Source: Actinomycetospora termitidis
GTDB lineage: Bacteria; Actinomycetota; Actinomycetes; Mycobacteriales; Pseudonocardiaceae
Reading direction: 5' to 3'
Length of the DNA stretch: 64,000 nucleotides
NCBI RefSeq assembly: GCF_030286555.1
Contig: NZ_JASVWF010000001.1
Span: 186,001-250,000, forward strand
Part shown: positions 1 to 13,492 of the stretch, one piece after another
Position numbering within the stretch: the stretch's first letter is position 1
Layout: every line of letters starts with the position of its first letter
Program-made: the position numbers and the translations under genes
The notes under the pieces: model-generated
The model's database searches: none
Seen by the model: only the letters and a program-made list of their open reading frames with translations
What the model was told of the DNA's origin: nothing

Positions 1-1254
1 GATGACGACCACGACGGCCCAGGTCAGGTACGGGTAGGCCCACATCCGCACCGGCATCGTGACGCCGTCGCGCTCCAGCGCGCGGCGCAGCCGCAGCTGC
101 GACACCGCGATCACCAGGTAGACCAGCAGCGCCACCGCACCCGACGTCGCGAGCAGGGTGGAGAAGACCTCCTCCGGGAACGCGTAGTTCGCGATCACGG
201 TGAGGAAGCCGATCGCGGTCGAGGCGAGCACCGCGGTGCGCGGGACCCCGCGCGAGGTCGTGCGGGTGACGGCCGCCGGCGCCCGGCCGCGTCGGCCGAG
301 CGAGTAGATCATCCGCGAGGCGGTGTAGAGCGCGGAGTTCAGGCAGCTCGCGACGGCCACCAGCACGACGACGTCGACGATCGCCTTCGCGCCCGGGATG
401 CCGAGCACCTCCAACGCGGCCTGGTACGACCCGTTCTCCGGCAGCCGCGGGTCGGTCCACGGCACGATGATCACGACGAGCAGGATCGACGCGAGGTAGA
501 ACAGCGAGATCCGCCAGATCACCGAGCGGGTGGCGCGCCGGATCTGCTGGGCCGGGTGGTCGGACTCCGCCGCGGCGATCGTGACGATCTCGGTGCCCAT
601 GAAGCTGAACATGGTCACGAGGACGGCCGCGACGACGGCGCCGATCCCGTTCGGCAGGAACCCGCCCTGGTCGACGAGGCGCGACAGGCCGCCGACGTCC
701 CCGGCGGGCACCGGGATCACCCCGGCCACCACGAGGACGCCGACCACGATGAACGCGACGATCGCGACCACCTTGAGCAGCGCGAACCAGAACTCGAACT
801 CGCCGTAGTTCGAGACGTCGAAGAGATTGGTGACGGTGAGCAGGAGCGTGACGACGAGCGCCCACGTCCACTGCGGTACCGCGGTCACCCACGAGTTGAG
901 GATCGTGGCGGCCGCCGTCGCCTCGACGGGGATCACCAGGACCCAGAACCACCAGTAGAGCCAGCCGACGGTGAACCCGGCCCACGGCCCGATCGCGCGC
1001 TCGGCGTAGGTGGAGAACGAGCCGGAGTCGGGCTGCGCGGCGGCCATCTCGCCGAGCATCCGCATCACGAGCACGACCAGCAGGCCCGCGAACAGGTACG
1101 ACAGCAGGACCCCGGGTCCGGCGGTCGAGATCGCCGTCCCGGAGCCCACGAAGAGCCCGGCGCCGATCACCCCGGCGATGCTGATCATCGCGACGTGCCG
1201 GTTGCGCAGTCCGGCCCGCAGCTCGGTGTCCGGACGTGCTTCCGTGTCGGTCAT
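1..1254 (-). CDS. Amino acid permease, APC superfamily (3' end cut by window edge)
   Basis: Cytoplasmic-membrane amino acid transporter of the AAT/GabP-like branch of the APC superfamily. The N-terminus MTDTEARPDTELRAGLRN is a short polar cytoplasmic tail. It is followed by GVIGAGLFVGSG at about residues 28-39, the unwound glycine-rich TM1 loop that binds the substrate backbone in this family. At least ten hydrophobic helices can be followed over the 418 residues present. The usual length is 450-500, so a short C-terminal piece lies beyond the left edge. The gene follows the crotonase gene on the same strand after 39 nt and may be co-transcribed with it. Substrate cannot be named from sequence alone; aromatic amino acids, GABA or asparagine are all possible. 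Confidence 0.9.
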   Translation of the reverse strand, partial: MTDTEARPDTELRAGLRNRHVAMISIAGVIGAGLFVGSGTAISTAGPGVLLSYLFAGLLVVLVMRMLGEMAAAQPDSGSFSTYAERAIGPWAGFTVGWLYWWFWVLVIPVEATAAATILNSWVTAVPQWTWALVVTLLLTVTNLFDVSNYGEFEFWFALLKVVAIVAFIVVGVLVVAGVIPVPAGDVGGLSRLVDQGGFLPNGIGAVVAAVLVTMFSFMGTEIVTIAAAESDHPAQQIRRATRSVIWRISLFYLASILLVVIIVPWTDPRLPENGSYQAALEVLGIPGAKAIVDVVVLVAVASCLNSALYTASRMIYSLGRRGRAPAAVTRTTSRGVPRTAVLASTAIGFLTVIANYAFPEEVFSTLLATSGAVALLVYLVIAVSQLRLRRALERDGVTMPVRMWAYPYLTWAVVVVI

Positions 1255-1293
1255 GAGCCCACCTCTCGCCCGCCTCGTGAGGTGCGCGTGAGG

Positions 1294-2040
1294 CTACTTC
1301 CCGACGAAGCGGGGCGCTCGTCGTTCTTCGCGGGCCCGGCGGCCCTCGGCGAGATCCTCGCTGGACCAGCAGGCGCTGAAGCCGGCGGCGACCGCGTCGA
1401 GGGTCTCCGGGTCGGTGGGATCCTCGAGCAGCCGGTTCACCGCGAGCTTGTTGTAGGCCAGGGTCAGCGGTGCCAGCTCCGCCATCTCGGCCGCCCAGGC
1501 GAGGGCGGACGCGGGTGCGTCCTCGGCGACGCGGTCGACGAGGCCCGCCGCGGCGGTGACGTCGAGGCGCTCGCAGGCCAGGAGCATCCGGCGTGCGGGC
1601 CCACCCCCGGCGAGCAGCGCCAGGCGGCGCACCGTCCACGGGTCGACGGCGAGCCCGAGGGCCGCCGTCGGGAGCCCGAAGACCGCCTGCTCGGAGCAGA
1701 CGCGCAGGTCCGCGGCGATGGCGAGCTGCGTCCCGGCCCCGATCGCCGGGCCCTGCACCGCCGCGACGACGGGCACCTCGACCGCGACCAGGCGCTGGAG
1801 CATCGCGTAGAGGGCGTCGAGGAACCCGGCATCGCCCACGGTGTGCAGGTCCGCGCCGGAGCAGAACGCCGTGCCCTCGCCGGTGAGCACGATCGCCCGG
1901 GCGCCGCCGGCCACGGCCTCGTCGAGGGCGGCGTGCAGGTCCCGGCAGTGCTCGGTGTCCAGGGCGTTGCGCCGGTCGGGCCGGGCGATGCGCAGCTCGG
2001 TCACCGCGTCGTGGGCGAGGGATTCGATCACGCGAGCCAT
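1294..2040 (-). CDS. Enoyl-CoA hydratase/isomerase (crotonase) family protein lacking the usual catalytic Glu
   Basis: Crotonase-fold protein of 248 residues, normal length for the family. The CoA/oxyanion-hole segments are clear: GTAFCSGADL near residues 56-65 and GPAIGAGTQLAIAADLRV near 97-114. In classical hydratases the first catalytic Glu follows in an FGxPE context. Here that stretch reads FGLPTAALG, with Thr125 where Glu is expected, and the second Glu region reads AVDPWTVRR. So hydration of enoyl-CoA by the textbook two-Glu mechanism is doubtful; an isomerase, hydrolase or decarboxylase role, or a non-catalytic one, is possible. ATG (MARVIESL) was preferred to an upstream GTG because the fold starts there. 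It may form a transcript with the downstream permease. Confidence 0.85.
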   Translation of the reverse strand: MARVIESLAHDAVTELRIARPDRRNALDTEHCRDLHAALDEAVAGGARAIVLTGEGTAFCSGADLHTVGDAGFLDALYAMLQRLVAVEVPVVAAVQGPAIGAGTQLAIAADLRVCSEQAVFGLPTAALGLAVDPWTVRRLALLAGGGPARRMLLACERLDVTAAAGLVDRVAEDAPASALAWAAEMAELAPLTLAYNKLAVNRLLEDPTDPETLDAVAAGFSACWSSEDLAEGRRAREERRAPRFVGK

Positions 2041-2139
2041 CGTGTCAGCGCGGTCGGACGGCGAACAGCGAACACCCGTGCTCACCCGCCGTCGTCACGG
2101 TGGCGCGGAGCGTGACACCCGGGTCCGGCCCGTGCCCGA

Positions 2140-2164
2140 GAACCGGTTCCGACGGAATCGGTTC
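2140..2164. promoter_or_regulatory. Inverted repeat between hxlR-type gene and crotonase gene
   Basis: Two 11-nt arms (GAACCGGTTCC and GGAATCGGTTC) separated by GAC pair with one mismatch. The element lies about 45 nt after the stop of the HxlR gene and about 100 nt before the crotonase start, both on the minus strand. It could be the terminator of the regulator gene or an operator for the crotonase gene. There is no T-tract. Confidence 0.5.
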
Positions 2165-2209
2165 TGCCGCAGGGTCCGGAGGCCGAGGTCACCGTCGGTT
2201 CGACACTCG

Positions 2210-2695
2210 TCACGCACCGTCCGGCAGCGCCGCCGCGTAGGCCGCCGCCAGCTTCGCCGTCGCCGAGGGACCGTCCGGCGCCGGAGCACCGAGGTGCACC
2301 GCGCGCAGCTCGTCCATGAACTCGGCCCACAGGGCCGGCCCGCCCGCCTCGAGGAGCTCGGCCCGCACCCGCAGCGGCTCGGAGGTCGCCCGGTGCCGCA
2401 GGCCCCACGAGCCGAGGACGGCGTAGACCGGGACGAGCTGGATCGCGGCCTCGGTGAGGCTGTAGGTCGCCCGGCGGCCGCGGCCGGGATCGTCCCGCGT
2501 GAGCAGCCCGCCCTCGACCAGCCGCTTCAGCCGGTCGGCCAGGATGTTCGACGCGATGCCCTCCTGGCTGCCCGCGAGCAGCTCGCGGAAGTGCCGACGC
2601 CCACCGAAGGTGATGTCGCGCAGGACCAGCAGGCTCCAGCGGTCGCCGAAGGCCTCCACCGCCTGGTTGATCGGGCAGCCGGATCGCGTCTCCAT
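2210..2695 (-). CDS. HxlR-family winged-helix transcriptional regulator
   Basis: DNA-binding regulator of 161 residues. The N-terminal part matches the HxlR signature, with the conserved Cys-Pro (GCPINQA, Cys7) followed by the winged helix FGDRWSLLVLRDI and, further on, GIASNILADRLKRLVEGGLL, which is the recognition helix region. HxlR proteins often sense redox state or electrophiles through the N-terminal Cys. A C-terminal extension of about 50 residues is variable in the family. The gene is divergent from an alpha/beta hydrolase with only 42 nt between starts, so it probably controls that gene and itself. On its own strand a TAAAGT hexamer lies 9 nt before the ATG and no Shine-Dalgarno is seen, so the mRNA may be leaderless. 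Confidence 0.92.
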   Translation of the reverse strand: METRSGCPINQAVEAFGDRWSLLVLRDITFGGRRHFRELLAGSQEGIASNILADRLKRLVEGGLLTRDDPGRGRRATYSLTEAAIQLVPVYAVLGSWGLRHRATSEPLRVRAELLEAGGPALWAEFMDELRAVHLGAPAPDGPSATAKLAAAYAAALPDGA

Positions 2696-2700
2696 GGTGC

Positions 2701-2736
2701 TTGCACTTTACCATCACTTGCCGCTACAACTGGTTG
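2701..2736 (+). promoter_or_regulatory. Predicted promoter and operator of the alpha/beta hydrolase gene
   Basis: TTGCAC (-35) and TACAAC (-10) are 18 nt apart, and the ATG of the hydrolase follows the -10 by only 7 nt, so the transcript would be leaderless. Two short perfect inverted repeats, GTGC-TT-GCAC at the -35 and CAAC-TG-GTTG at the -10, are candidate HxlR half-sites. Predicted from pattern only. Confidence 0.5.
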
Positions 2737-2737
2737 C

Positions 2738-3518
2738 ATGTCACCACCACTCGCGACCGCCGAATCCCTCGGTCCCGACGACGGGCCTCCGGTCCTGCTG
2801 ATCGGTGGCGCGACCTGGTCGCGCGACTGGTGGGACGCGATCGCGACGACGCCGCTCGTCGACCGCGGCTTCCGGGTCGTGCGCTACGACCACCGCGACA
2901 CCGGCGAGGCCGAGCACTGGCCGCCCGGCGCCCCGGGCTACACCGGGGCCGACCTCACGGCCGACGCACTCGGGGTGCTCGACGGGCTGGGCATCGGCGC
3001 CGCGCACGTGATCGGGCTGTCGATGGGCGGCGGGATCGCCCAGGAGCTCGCCCTCGCCCACCGCGACCGCGTCGCCGGGCTGACCCTGATCGCCACGACC
3101 GCCGTGGACCCGCGCGTCACCGGTCTCCCGGGCTCCGACCCGTCGCTCGCCCCCGGCCCGGAGCTCGACGATCCCGTGGCGGCGATCGTCGAGGCCGAGC
3201 GCCCGTGCGCCGGCCCGCGCATGTTCGAGGAGGCGCGGATCCGGGCGATCGCCGAGCAGGTCGTGGCCCGCACGAAGGACCTCGCGAGCGCCGCCAACCA
3301 CTTTCTCGTGCTGGGGGACGCGGCGCCCGGCCCCGACGACCTGTCGACCCTGGCCGGGCTCCCGACGACCGTGGTCCACGGCACCGCCGACCCGGTCTTC
3401 CCGGTCGAGCACGGGCGCGCGCTGGCCGCCGCCATCCCGGGCGCAGAGCTCGTCGAGGTCGACGGGATGGGCCACCAGCTCCCGCCCGCGGGAGCCTGGC
3501 GACCCGTCGTCGGGAGGA

Positions 3519-3538
<20 letters not shown>
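2738..3538 (+). CDS. Alpha/beta-fold hydrolase
   Basis: Hydrolase of 266 residues of the alpha/beta hydrolase superfamily (esterase/epoxide-hydrolase-like). The nucleophile elbow is GLSMGG with Ser95. A catalytic Asp is likely in HGTADPVFP and the His in GMGHQL near the C-terminus, in correct order. An HG-type oxyanion segment is replaced by LIGGATWSRDWW. Substrate is unknown. It starts 42 nt from the divergent HxlR gene, so it is the probable target of that regulator. Its last 20 nt overlap the end of the convergent carboxylase gene. No Shine-Dalgarno precedes the ATG, in keeping with a leaderless start. Confidence 0.88.
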
Positions 3539-9044
<5,506 letters not shown>

Positions 9045-9220
9045 GCGCTCCACCCTCCCCGATGCGGCTGGAGGCGGCGTGGGGCCTTCGTCGGACGCCA
9101 TGGCGTGAAACTTGCCGTTTCCGGCGCGTACTCGCCAGTCCGTGGCGTGCGGAACCGCGCACACCGGTGACGATCGTGGGCGGGCGCGCGGTCCGACCGC
9201 GGCAGGCATGATTCGGCGTC

Positions 9221-11071
9221 GTGGAGACCCGACGCGATCCCGCCGTGGACGTCCCCGACGCCCTGTTCGACGACCCGGAGGCGGAGGCCCGCTGGCGCGG
9301 CCGCTTCACCGCCGCCCGCATCTCGGTGCCCGACTGGGCGCGCGACGCCCCGGCGCGCAGCGTCTACTCCTCGAACGCCAGCGGGACCTGGGAGGTCTAC
9401 GCCTGGGACCGACAGACCGACGCCCACCGCCGCGTCACCGACCGGCCGAACGGGACCCGGGGCGCGACCGTCTCCACCGACGGCGACTGGATCTGGTGGT
9501 TCGACGACACCGACGGCGACGAGTTCGGCACCTGGGTCCGCGAGCCGTTCGCACCCGGCACCCCGGCCGGGCCCGCCGTCCCGGGCGCCGAGCGCGGCTA
9601 CCCCGCGGGCCTCGACCTGGGCACGACGACGACCGCGATCGGCTGGTCGACCGACGACGGGTCCACGCTGGCCGTGCAGGTCGGCGACGCTCCGCTGCGC
9701 ACCGTCTACTCCCACACCGAGGACGCCGGGATCGGTGCGCTCTCCCGGGACGAGTCCCTGCTCGCGATCTCGCACTCCGAGCACGGCGACTCGCGGCACC
9801 CCGCGATCCGGGTGCTGCGGGTGGACGACTCCTCGGCCGTCGCGGACCTGTACGACGGCGAGGGCCTCGGCCTGGAGCCGATCGAGTTCGCGCCGGTCGC
9901 GGGCGACCCGCGCCTGCTCGTGCAGCACGAGCGGCGGGGCCGCGACGAGCTGCTGATCTGGGACCCGCTGACGGGCACCGAGACCGAGCTCGACATCGAC
10001 CTGCCCGGGGACCTCGGCGCCGGCTTCTACCCGGACGCGACCGCCCTGATCGTCGCGCACACGCGGGCCGGGCGGACGACGCTGCACCGCTACGACCTGG
10101 AGTCCGGGAAGCTCTCGGACTTGCCGACGGCCCGCGGCTCGGTGGGCGGCGCGGACGTCCGCCCGGACGGGTCCGTGGAGTACGGGTGGTCCTCGGCCGC
10201 CCAGCCCTCCAGCGTGCGCGTCCTGCGCCCGGACGGCACGGACGAGGTGCTGCTCACCCCGCCCGGCGACCGGCCCGCGCCGTCGGTGGTGCTGGAGGAC
10301 GCGTGGGTGCCGGGGCCGGCCGGTGACGTGCACGCGCTGTACTCCCGCCCGGAGGACACCACCGGGCCCGTCCCGACCGTCTTCCAGATCCACGGTGGGC
10401 CGCAGGCGGCGGACGAGGACCGCTACTCGGCCGTGCGCGCGGTGTGGCTGGACGCGGGCTTCGCCGTGGTGCACGTGAACTACCGCGGCTCGTCGGGCTA
10501 CGGCTCGGCCTGGCGGGACGCCATCGAGGGGCGCCCCGGGACCACTGAGCTCGAGGACGTCGCGGCCGTGCACGCGTGGGCGGTGGAGTCCGGGCTCGCC
10601 GATCCGGCCGCCTGCGTGCTCGAGGGCTGGTCGTGGGGCGGGTACCTGACGCTGCTCGGGCTCGGCCTGCAGCCGGAGCGGTGGGCGGTGGGAGCCGCCG
10701 GGGTGCCGGTGGCGGACTACCTCGCCGCCTACTCCGACGAGATGGAGCCGCTGCGGGCGTTCGACCGGTCCCTGTTCGGCGGGTCGCCCACGGAGGTGCC
10801 CGAGCGGTACCGCACGGCCTCGCCGCTGACCTACGTCGACGACGTCACGGCCCCGGTGCTGCTCCTGGCCGGTGAGAACGACCCGCGCTGCCCGATCCGA
10901 CAGATCGACAACTACCTCGACCGGCTGGCCGAGCTGGGGAAGCCGTACGCGATGGTCCGCTACGACGCGGGGCACGGGTCGCTGGTGGTCGCCGAGACGC
11001 TGAACCACACCGCCGCCGAGATCGCCTTCGTTCGGCGTGCCCTGGACATGCCTGTTCCCATCGGGTCATGA
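9221..11071 (+). CDS. S9-family serine peptidase (prolyl oligopeptidase type)
   Basis: Cytoplasmic-type peptidase of 616 residues: an N-terminal beta-propeller of about 340 residues and a C-terminal alpha/beta hydrolase domain. The catalytic triad is visible: Ser in GWSWGGY, Asp in ENDPRCP and His in GHGSL. No signal peptide. Family members cleave short peptides, often acyl-aminoacyl or dipeptidyl substrates; the exact specificity is not readable. The GTG start is preceded by CATGAT 8 nt upstream and no clear Shine-Dalgarno, so a leaderless transcript is likely. The next gene, an HpaI aldolase homologue, overlaps by ATGA, so the two are translated from one mRNA. The gene is divergent from the giant carboxylase. 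Confidence 0.9.
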   Translation: METRRDPAVDVPDALFDDPEAEARWRGRFTAARISVPDWARDAPARSVYSSNASGTWEVYAWDRQTDAHRRVTDRPNGTRGATVSTDGDWIWWFDDTDGDEFGTWVREPFAPGTPAGPAVPGAERGYPAGLDLGTTTTAIGWSTDDGSTLAVQVGDAPLRTVYSHTEDAGIGALSRDESLLAISHSEHGDSRHPAIRVLRVDDSSAVADLYDGEGLGLEPIEFAPVAGDPRLLVQHERRGRDELLIWDPLTGTETELDIDLPGDLGAGFYPDATALIVAHTRAGRTTLHRYDLESGKLSDLPTARGSVGGADVRPDGSVEYGWSSAAQPSSVRVLRPDGTDEVLLTPPGDRPAPSVVLEDAWVPGPAGDVHALYSRPEDTTGPVPTVFQIHGGPQAADEDRYSAVRAVWLDAGFAVVHVNYRGSSGYGSAWRDAIEGRPGTTELEDVAAVHAWAVESGLADPAACVLEGWSWGGYLTLLGLGLQPERWAVGAAGVPVADYLAAYSDEMEPLRAFDRSLFGGSPTEVPERYRTASPLTYVDDVTAPVLLLAGENDPRCPIRQIDNYLDRLAELGKPYAMVRYDAGHGSLVVAETLNHTAAEIAFVRRALDMPVPIGS

Positions 11072-11817
11072 CTCTCGTGGAGAAGCTGCGCAGCGGCGCG
11101 CGGACGATCGGCTACTGGGTGCTCTCGGACAACCCGCAGGCCGTGGAGCGGGTCGCCGGCGTCGGCTACGACTACGTCTGCTTCGACGCCCAGCACGGCC
11201 TGCTCGACTACCGCGCCCTGCTCGACGGGATGACCGCGCTCGACGCCCGCGGCTGCGCGGGGCTCGTCCGGGTGCAGGACAACCAGCAGTTCTGGATCGG
11301 CCAGGCGCTCGACGCGGGCGCGACCGGCGTGATCATCCCGATGGTGAACTCCGCCGACGACGCCCGCGCCGCGGTGGCGGCGTGCCGTTACCCGCCGGCC
11401 GGCCGTCGCTCGATGGGCCCGGTCCGCGCCGAGCTGCGCTTCCCGACGCGGCCCGCCGAGGCCGACGCCGCGGTGCTCTGCCTCCCGATGATCGAGACGG
11501 CGGAGGGCCTGGCCGCGGTCGAGGAGATCGCCGCGGTGCCCGGCGTCGACGGGCTGTACATCGGGCCGTCGGATCTCCGGCTCGGCCTCGGCGGGGCGGC
11601 CCCGGACGATCCCGCCTACGACGACGTGTTCGCGCAGGCCCTCGAGCGGGTCCGCGCCGCGTGCGCGTCCGCCGGGATCGTCGCCGGCATCCACACACCG
11701 AGCGGGGCCGTGGCGGCGCGGCGGTTCGCCGAGGGCTTCTCGTGGTGCAGCGTCGCGAGCGACCTGACGCACCTCGAGGAGGCGGCCCGCTCGCACCTCG
11801 GCGAGGCGCAGGGGTAG
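11068..11817 (+). CDS. HpcH/HpaI-family aldolase (class II, metal-dependent)
   Basis: Aldolase/citrate-lyase-beta family enzyme of 249 residues, usual for HpaI/GarL-like 2-oxo-3-deoxy acid aldolases that split 4-hydroxy-2-oxo acids to pyruvate and an aldehyde. Diagnostic pieces: GYDYVCFDAQHGLLDY, GVIIPMVNSADDARAAV, the Arg motif RRSMGP, the metal-binding Glu in PMIETAEGL and the Asp in GLYIGPSDLRLGLG. It overlaps the preceding S9 peptidase gene by four nucleotides (ATGA), so translation is coupled. Its stop codon abuts the stop of the convergent TetR gene with no spacer. Confidence 0.9.
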   Translation: MTLVEKLRSGARTIGYWVLSDNPQAVERVAGVGYDYVCFDAQHGLLDYRALLDGMTALDARGCAGLVRVQDNQQFWIGQALDAGATGVIIPMVNSADDARAAVAACRYPPAGRRSMGPVRAELRFPTRPAEADAAVLCLPMIETAEGLAAVEEIAAVPGVDGLYIGPSDLRLGLGGAAPDDPAYDDVFAQALERVRAACASAGIVAGIHTPSGAVAARRFAEGFSWCSVASDLTHLEEAARSHLGEAQG

Positions 11818-12381
11818 TCAGCCGACGACCGCGCGGAGGACCTCGAGCGCGGACCGCACGTGCCAGGGCAGGTCGTGCTCGCCGTCATCGGCCACCCACC
11901 GGGTGAAGGCCAGGCGGAAGACCGCCATCCCCGCGTCGGCCGCGAGCACCGCCTCCCCCTCGTCGACGCCGCGGTCCCGCAGGGCGGCGGCCATCGCGGC
12001 ACTCACCCGGGCGAGCTTGATCAGCTCGCGTTCCTGCAGCTCGGGATGGGCGTCGATGACGGCCTGCCGCGCCCGCGCCCCCGGACGACGCTCGTCGTCG
12101 AGCCAGGTGCCGGCGGCCTCGACCCCCCGGACGGCGGCCTCCAACGGCGACACGTCGGGCGGCGCGGCGGCGAGCCCCGCCAGGATCGACTCGCCGAACT
12201 GGTCCTGGCCGGCGAACAGCGCCTCGCGCTTGTCCGCGAAGTGCCGGAAGAAGGTGCGCTCGGTCAGCCCGGCCCGCTCGGCGATCTCGGCGACCGTGAC
12301 CCGGTCGTACCCGCGCTCGGTGATCAGCTCCATGGCGGCCTGCTGCAGGCGTCCCTGCGCGCCCGGCTGCCAACGACCCAT
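11818..12381 (-). CDS. TetR-family transcriptional regulator
   Basis: Repressor-type regulator of 187 residues. The N-terminal helix-turn-helix is typical: GYDRVTVAEIAERAGLTERT followed by FFRHFADKREAL. The remainder is the ligand-binding all-helical domain. The gene is divergent from an NAD-dependent epimerase/reductase gene with 98 nt between starts. That spacer holds two copies of the same perfect palindrome, which are the obvious binding sites. So it most likely represses the SDR gene and itself until a ligand is bound. The ligand is unknown. Confidence 0.92.
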   Translation of the reverse strand: MGRWQPGAQGRLQQAAMELITERGYDRVTVAEIAERAGLTERTFFRHFADKREALFAGQDQFGESILAGLAAAPPDVSPLEAAVRGVEAAGTWLDDERRPGARARQAVIDAHPELQERELIKLARVSAAMAAALRDRGVDEGEAVLAADAGMAVFRLAFTRWVADDGEHDLPWHVRSALEVLRAVVG

Positions 12382-12397
12382 GCGTCACACCCTAGGG

Positions 12398-12416
12398 GAT
12401 GTCAGACTCTGACATC
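12398..12416. promoter_or_regulatory. TetR operator 1 (GATGTCAG-N3-CTGACATC)
   Basis: Perfect 8-nt arms around ACT. It is the copy nearer the TetR gene, 17 nt before its ATG. Centre-to-centre distance to operator 2 is 32 bp, about three helical turns, so two dimers would sit on the same face of DNA. Confidence 0.85.
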
Positions 12417-12428
12417 GCGTGCTACGGT

Positions 12429-12449
12429 CGATGTCAGCCGCTGACATCG
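12429..12449. promoter_or_regulatory. TetR operator 2 (CGATGTCAG-N3-CTGACATCG)
   Basis: Perfect 9-nt arms around CCG, the same motif as operator 1. It lies 31 nt before the ATG of the SDR gene, immediately after a TACGGT hexamer that may be the -10 of that gene, so a bound repressor would block transcription start. Confidence 0.85.
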
Positions 12450-12479
12450 GCGGTCACCGTACTCTCGGAGGTTCTCCTC

Positions 12480-13400
12480 ATGCGCGTGTTCGTCACCGGG
12501 GCGTCCGGCTGGATCGGGTCCGCCGTCGTCCCGGAGCTGCTCGCGGCCGGCCACACCGTCTCCGGACTCGCCCGGTCCGACGCCTCCGCCGCCGCCGTCG
12601 AGGCCGCGGGCGCCACGGTCGTCCGCGGCGACATCACCGACCTCGACCTCCTGCGCGCCACCGCAGCCGGCGTCGACGCCGTCGTCCACCTGGCCTTCCG
12701 GCACGACATCGCCTTCTCCGGCGGGTTCGCCGACGCCGTCACCTCGGACACGGCCGCCGTCGAGGCCCTCGCCGCAGGCCTGCCGGAGGGCGGGGCCCTG
12801 GCCATCGCGGGCGGCATCCTCGGGCTGGCCTCGGGCGAGCCCGCGACCGAGCGGGACGTGCCGCCCGCGGGCTCGATGGCGGCCGGTCGCCAGGCCTCGG
12901 CCGCCGCCACGCTCGCCCTGGCCCCGCGGCTGCGCACGGCCGTCGTCCGGCTCTCACCCACGGTGCACGGTGAGGGCGACGGCGGGTTCGTTCCCACGCT
13001 CATCGCGGGCGCCCGCCGCGCCGGTGTGGCCGGCTGGACCGGTGACGGCTCGGCGCGGTGGACCGCGGTGCACGTCGCCGACGCCGCCCGACTCTTCCGC
13101 CTGGCGATCGAGGTGGCGCCGCCGGGGTCGGTGCTGCACGGGGTCGCCGACGAGGGCATCCCGATGCGCGACATCGCCGCCACGATCGGCCGGCACCTCG
13201 ACGTGCCCGTCCGCTCGATCGCCGAGGACGAGGCACCGGAGGTCTTCGGCTTCCTCGCCGCGTTCGTGGGCTACGACAGCCCGGCGACGAACGCGATCAC
13301 CCGCGAGGTCACCGGCTGGACCCCCACCGGCCCCGGCCTGCTCGAGGACCTCGACAAGGGCCACTACTTCGGTGAGGACGCGGGCAGCAAGTACGTCTGA
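12480..13400 (+). CDS. NAD(P)-dependent epimerase/reductase, extended SDR family
   Basis: Oxidoreductase of 306 residues with an N-terminal Rossmann fold: VFVTGASGWIGSAVVPELL gives the GxxGxxG dinucleotide site at residues 7-13. The usual extended-SDR Tyr-x3-Lys is not seen; the corresponding region reads GSMAAGRQASAAA. In this respect it resembles the atypical NmrA/Wcag-like reductase subgroup, and the catalytic chemistry is uncertain. The Shine-Dalgarno TCGGAGG precedes the ATG by 8 nt. Two TetR operators lie upstream and the divergent TetR gene is the likely regulator. The gene stands alone; a 53-bp palindromic element follows its stop. Confidence 0.88.
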   Translation: MRVFVTGASGWIGSAVVPELLAAGHTVSGLARSDASAAAVEAAGATVVRGDITDLDLLRATAAGVDAVVHLAFRHDIAFSGGFADAVTSDTAAVEALAAGLPEGGALAIAGGILGLASGEPATERDVPPAGSMAAGRQASAAATLALAPRLRTAVVRLSPTVHGEGDGGFVPTLIAGARRAGVAGWTGDGSARWTAVHVADAARLFRLAIEVAPPGSVLHGVADEGIPMRDIAATIGRHLDVPVRSIAEDEAPEVFGFLAAFVGYDSPATNAITREVTGWTPTGPGLLEDLDKGHYFGEDAGSKYV

Positions 13401-13425
13401 CCCCCCGCCCGCCCGCTCCCGCGGT

Positions 13426-13478
13426 TGAGCGAAGGGCACCATCGGTCGGATAGACGGGCCATGGGCGCCCTTCGCTCA
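13426..13478 (+). repeat. 53-bp palindromic element, copy 1
   Basis: TGAGCGAAGGGC, 29 nt, then GCCCTTCGCTCA: a 12-bp perfect stem. Copies with identical arm and loop length lie at 32657-32709 (inverted; its loop matches this one in most positions when reversed) and at 63434-63486 inside cobT. Here it sits between the convergent SDR and dps genes, where it could also end transcription. Confidence 0.85.
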
Positions 13479-13492
13479 GTTCGGGGCGGCCG

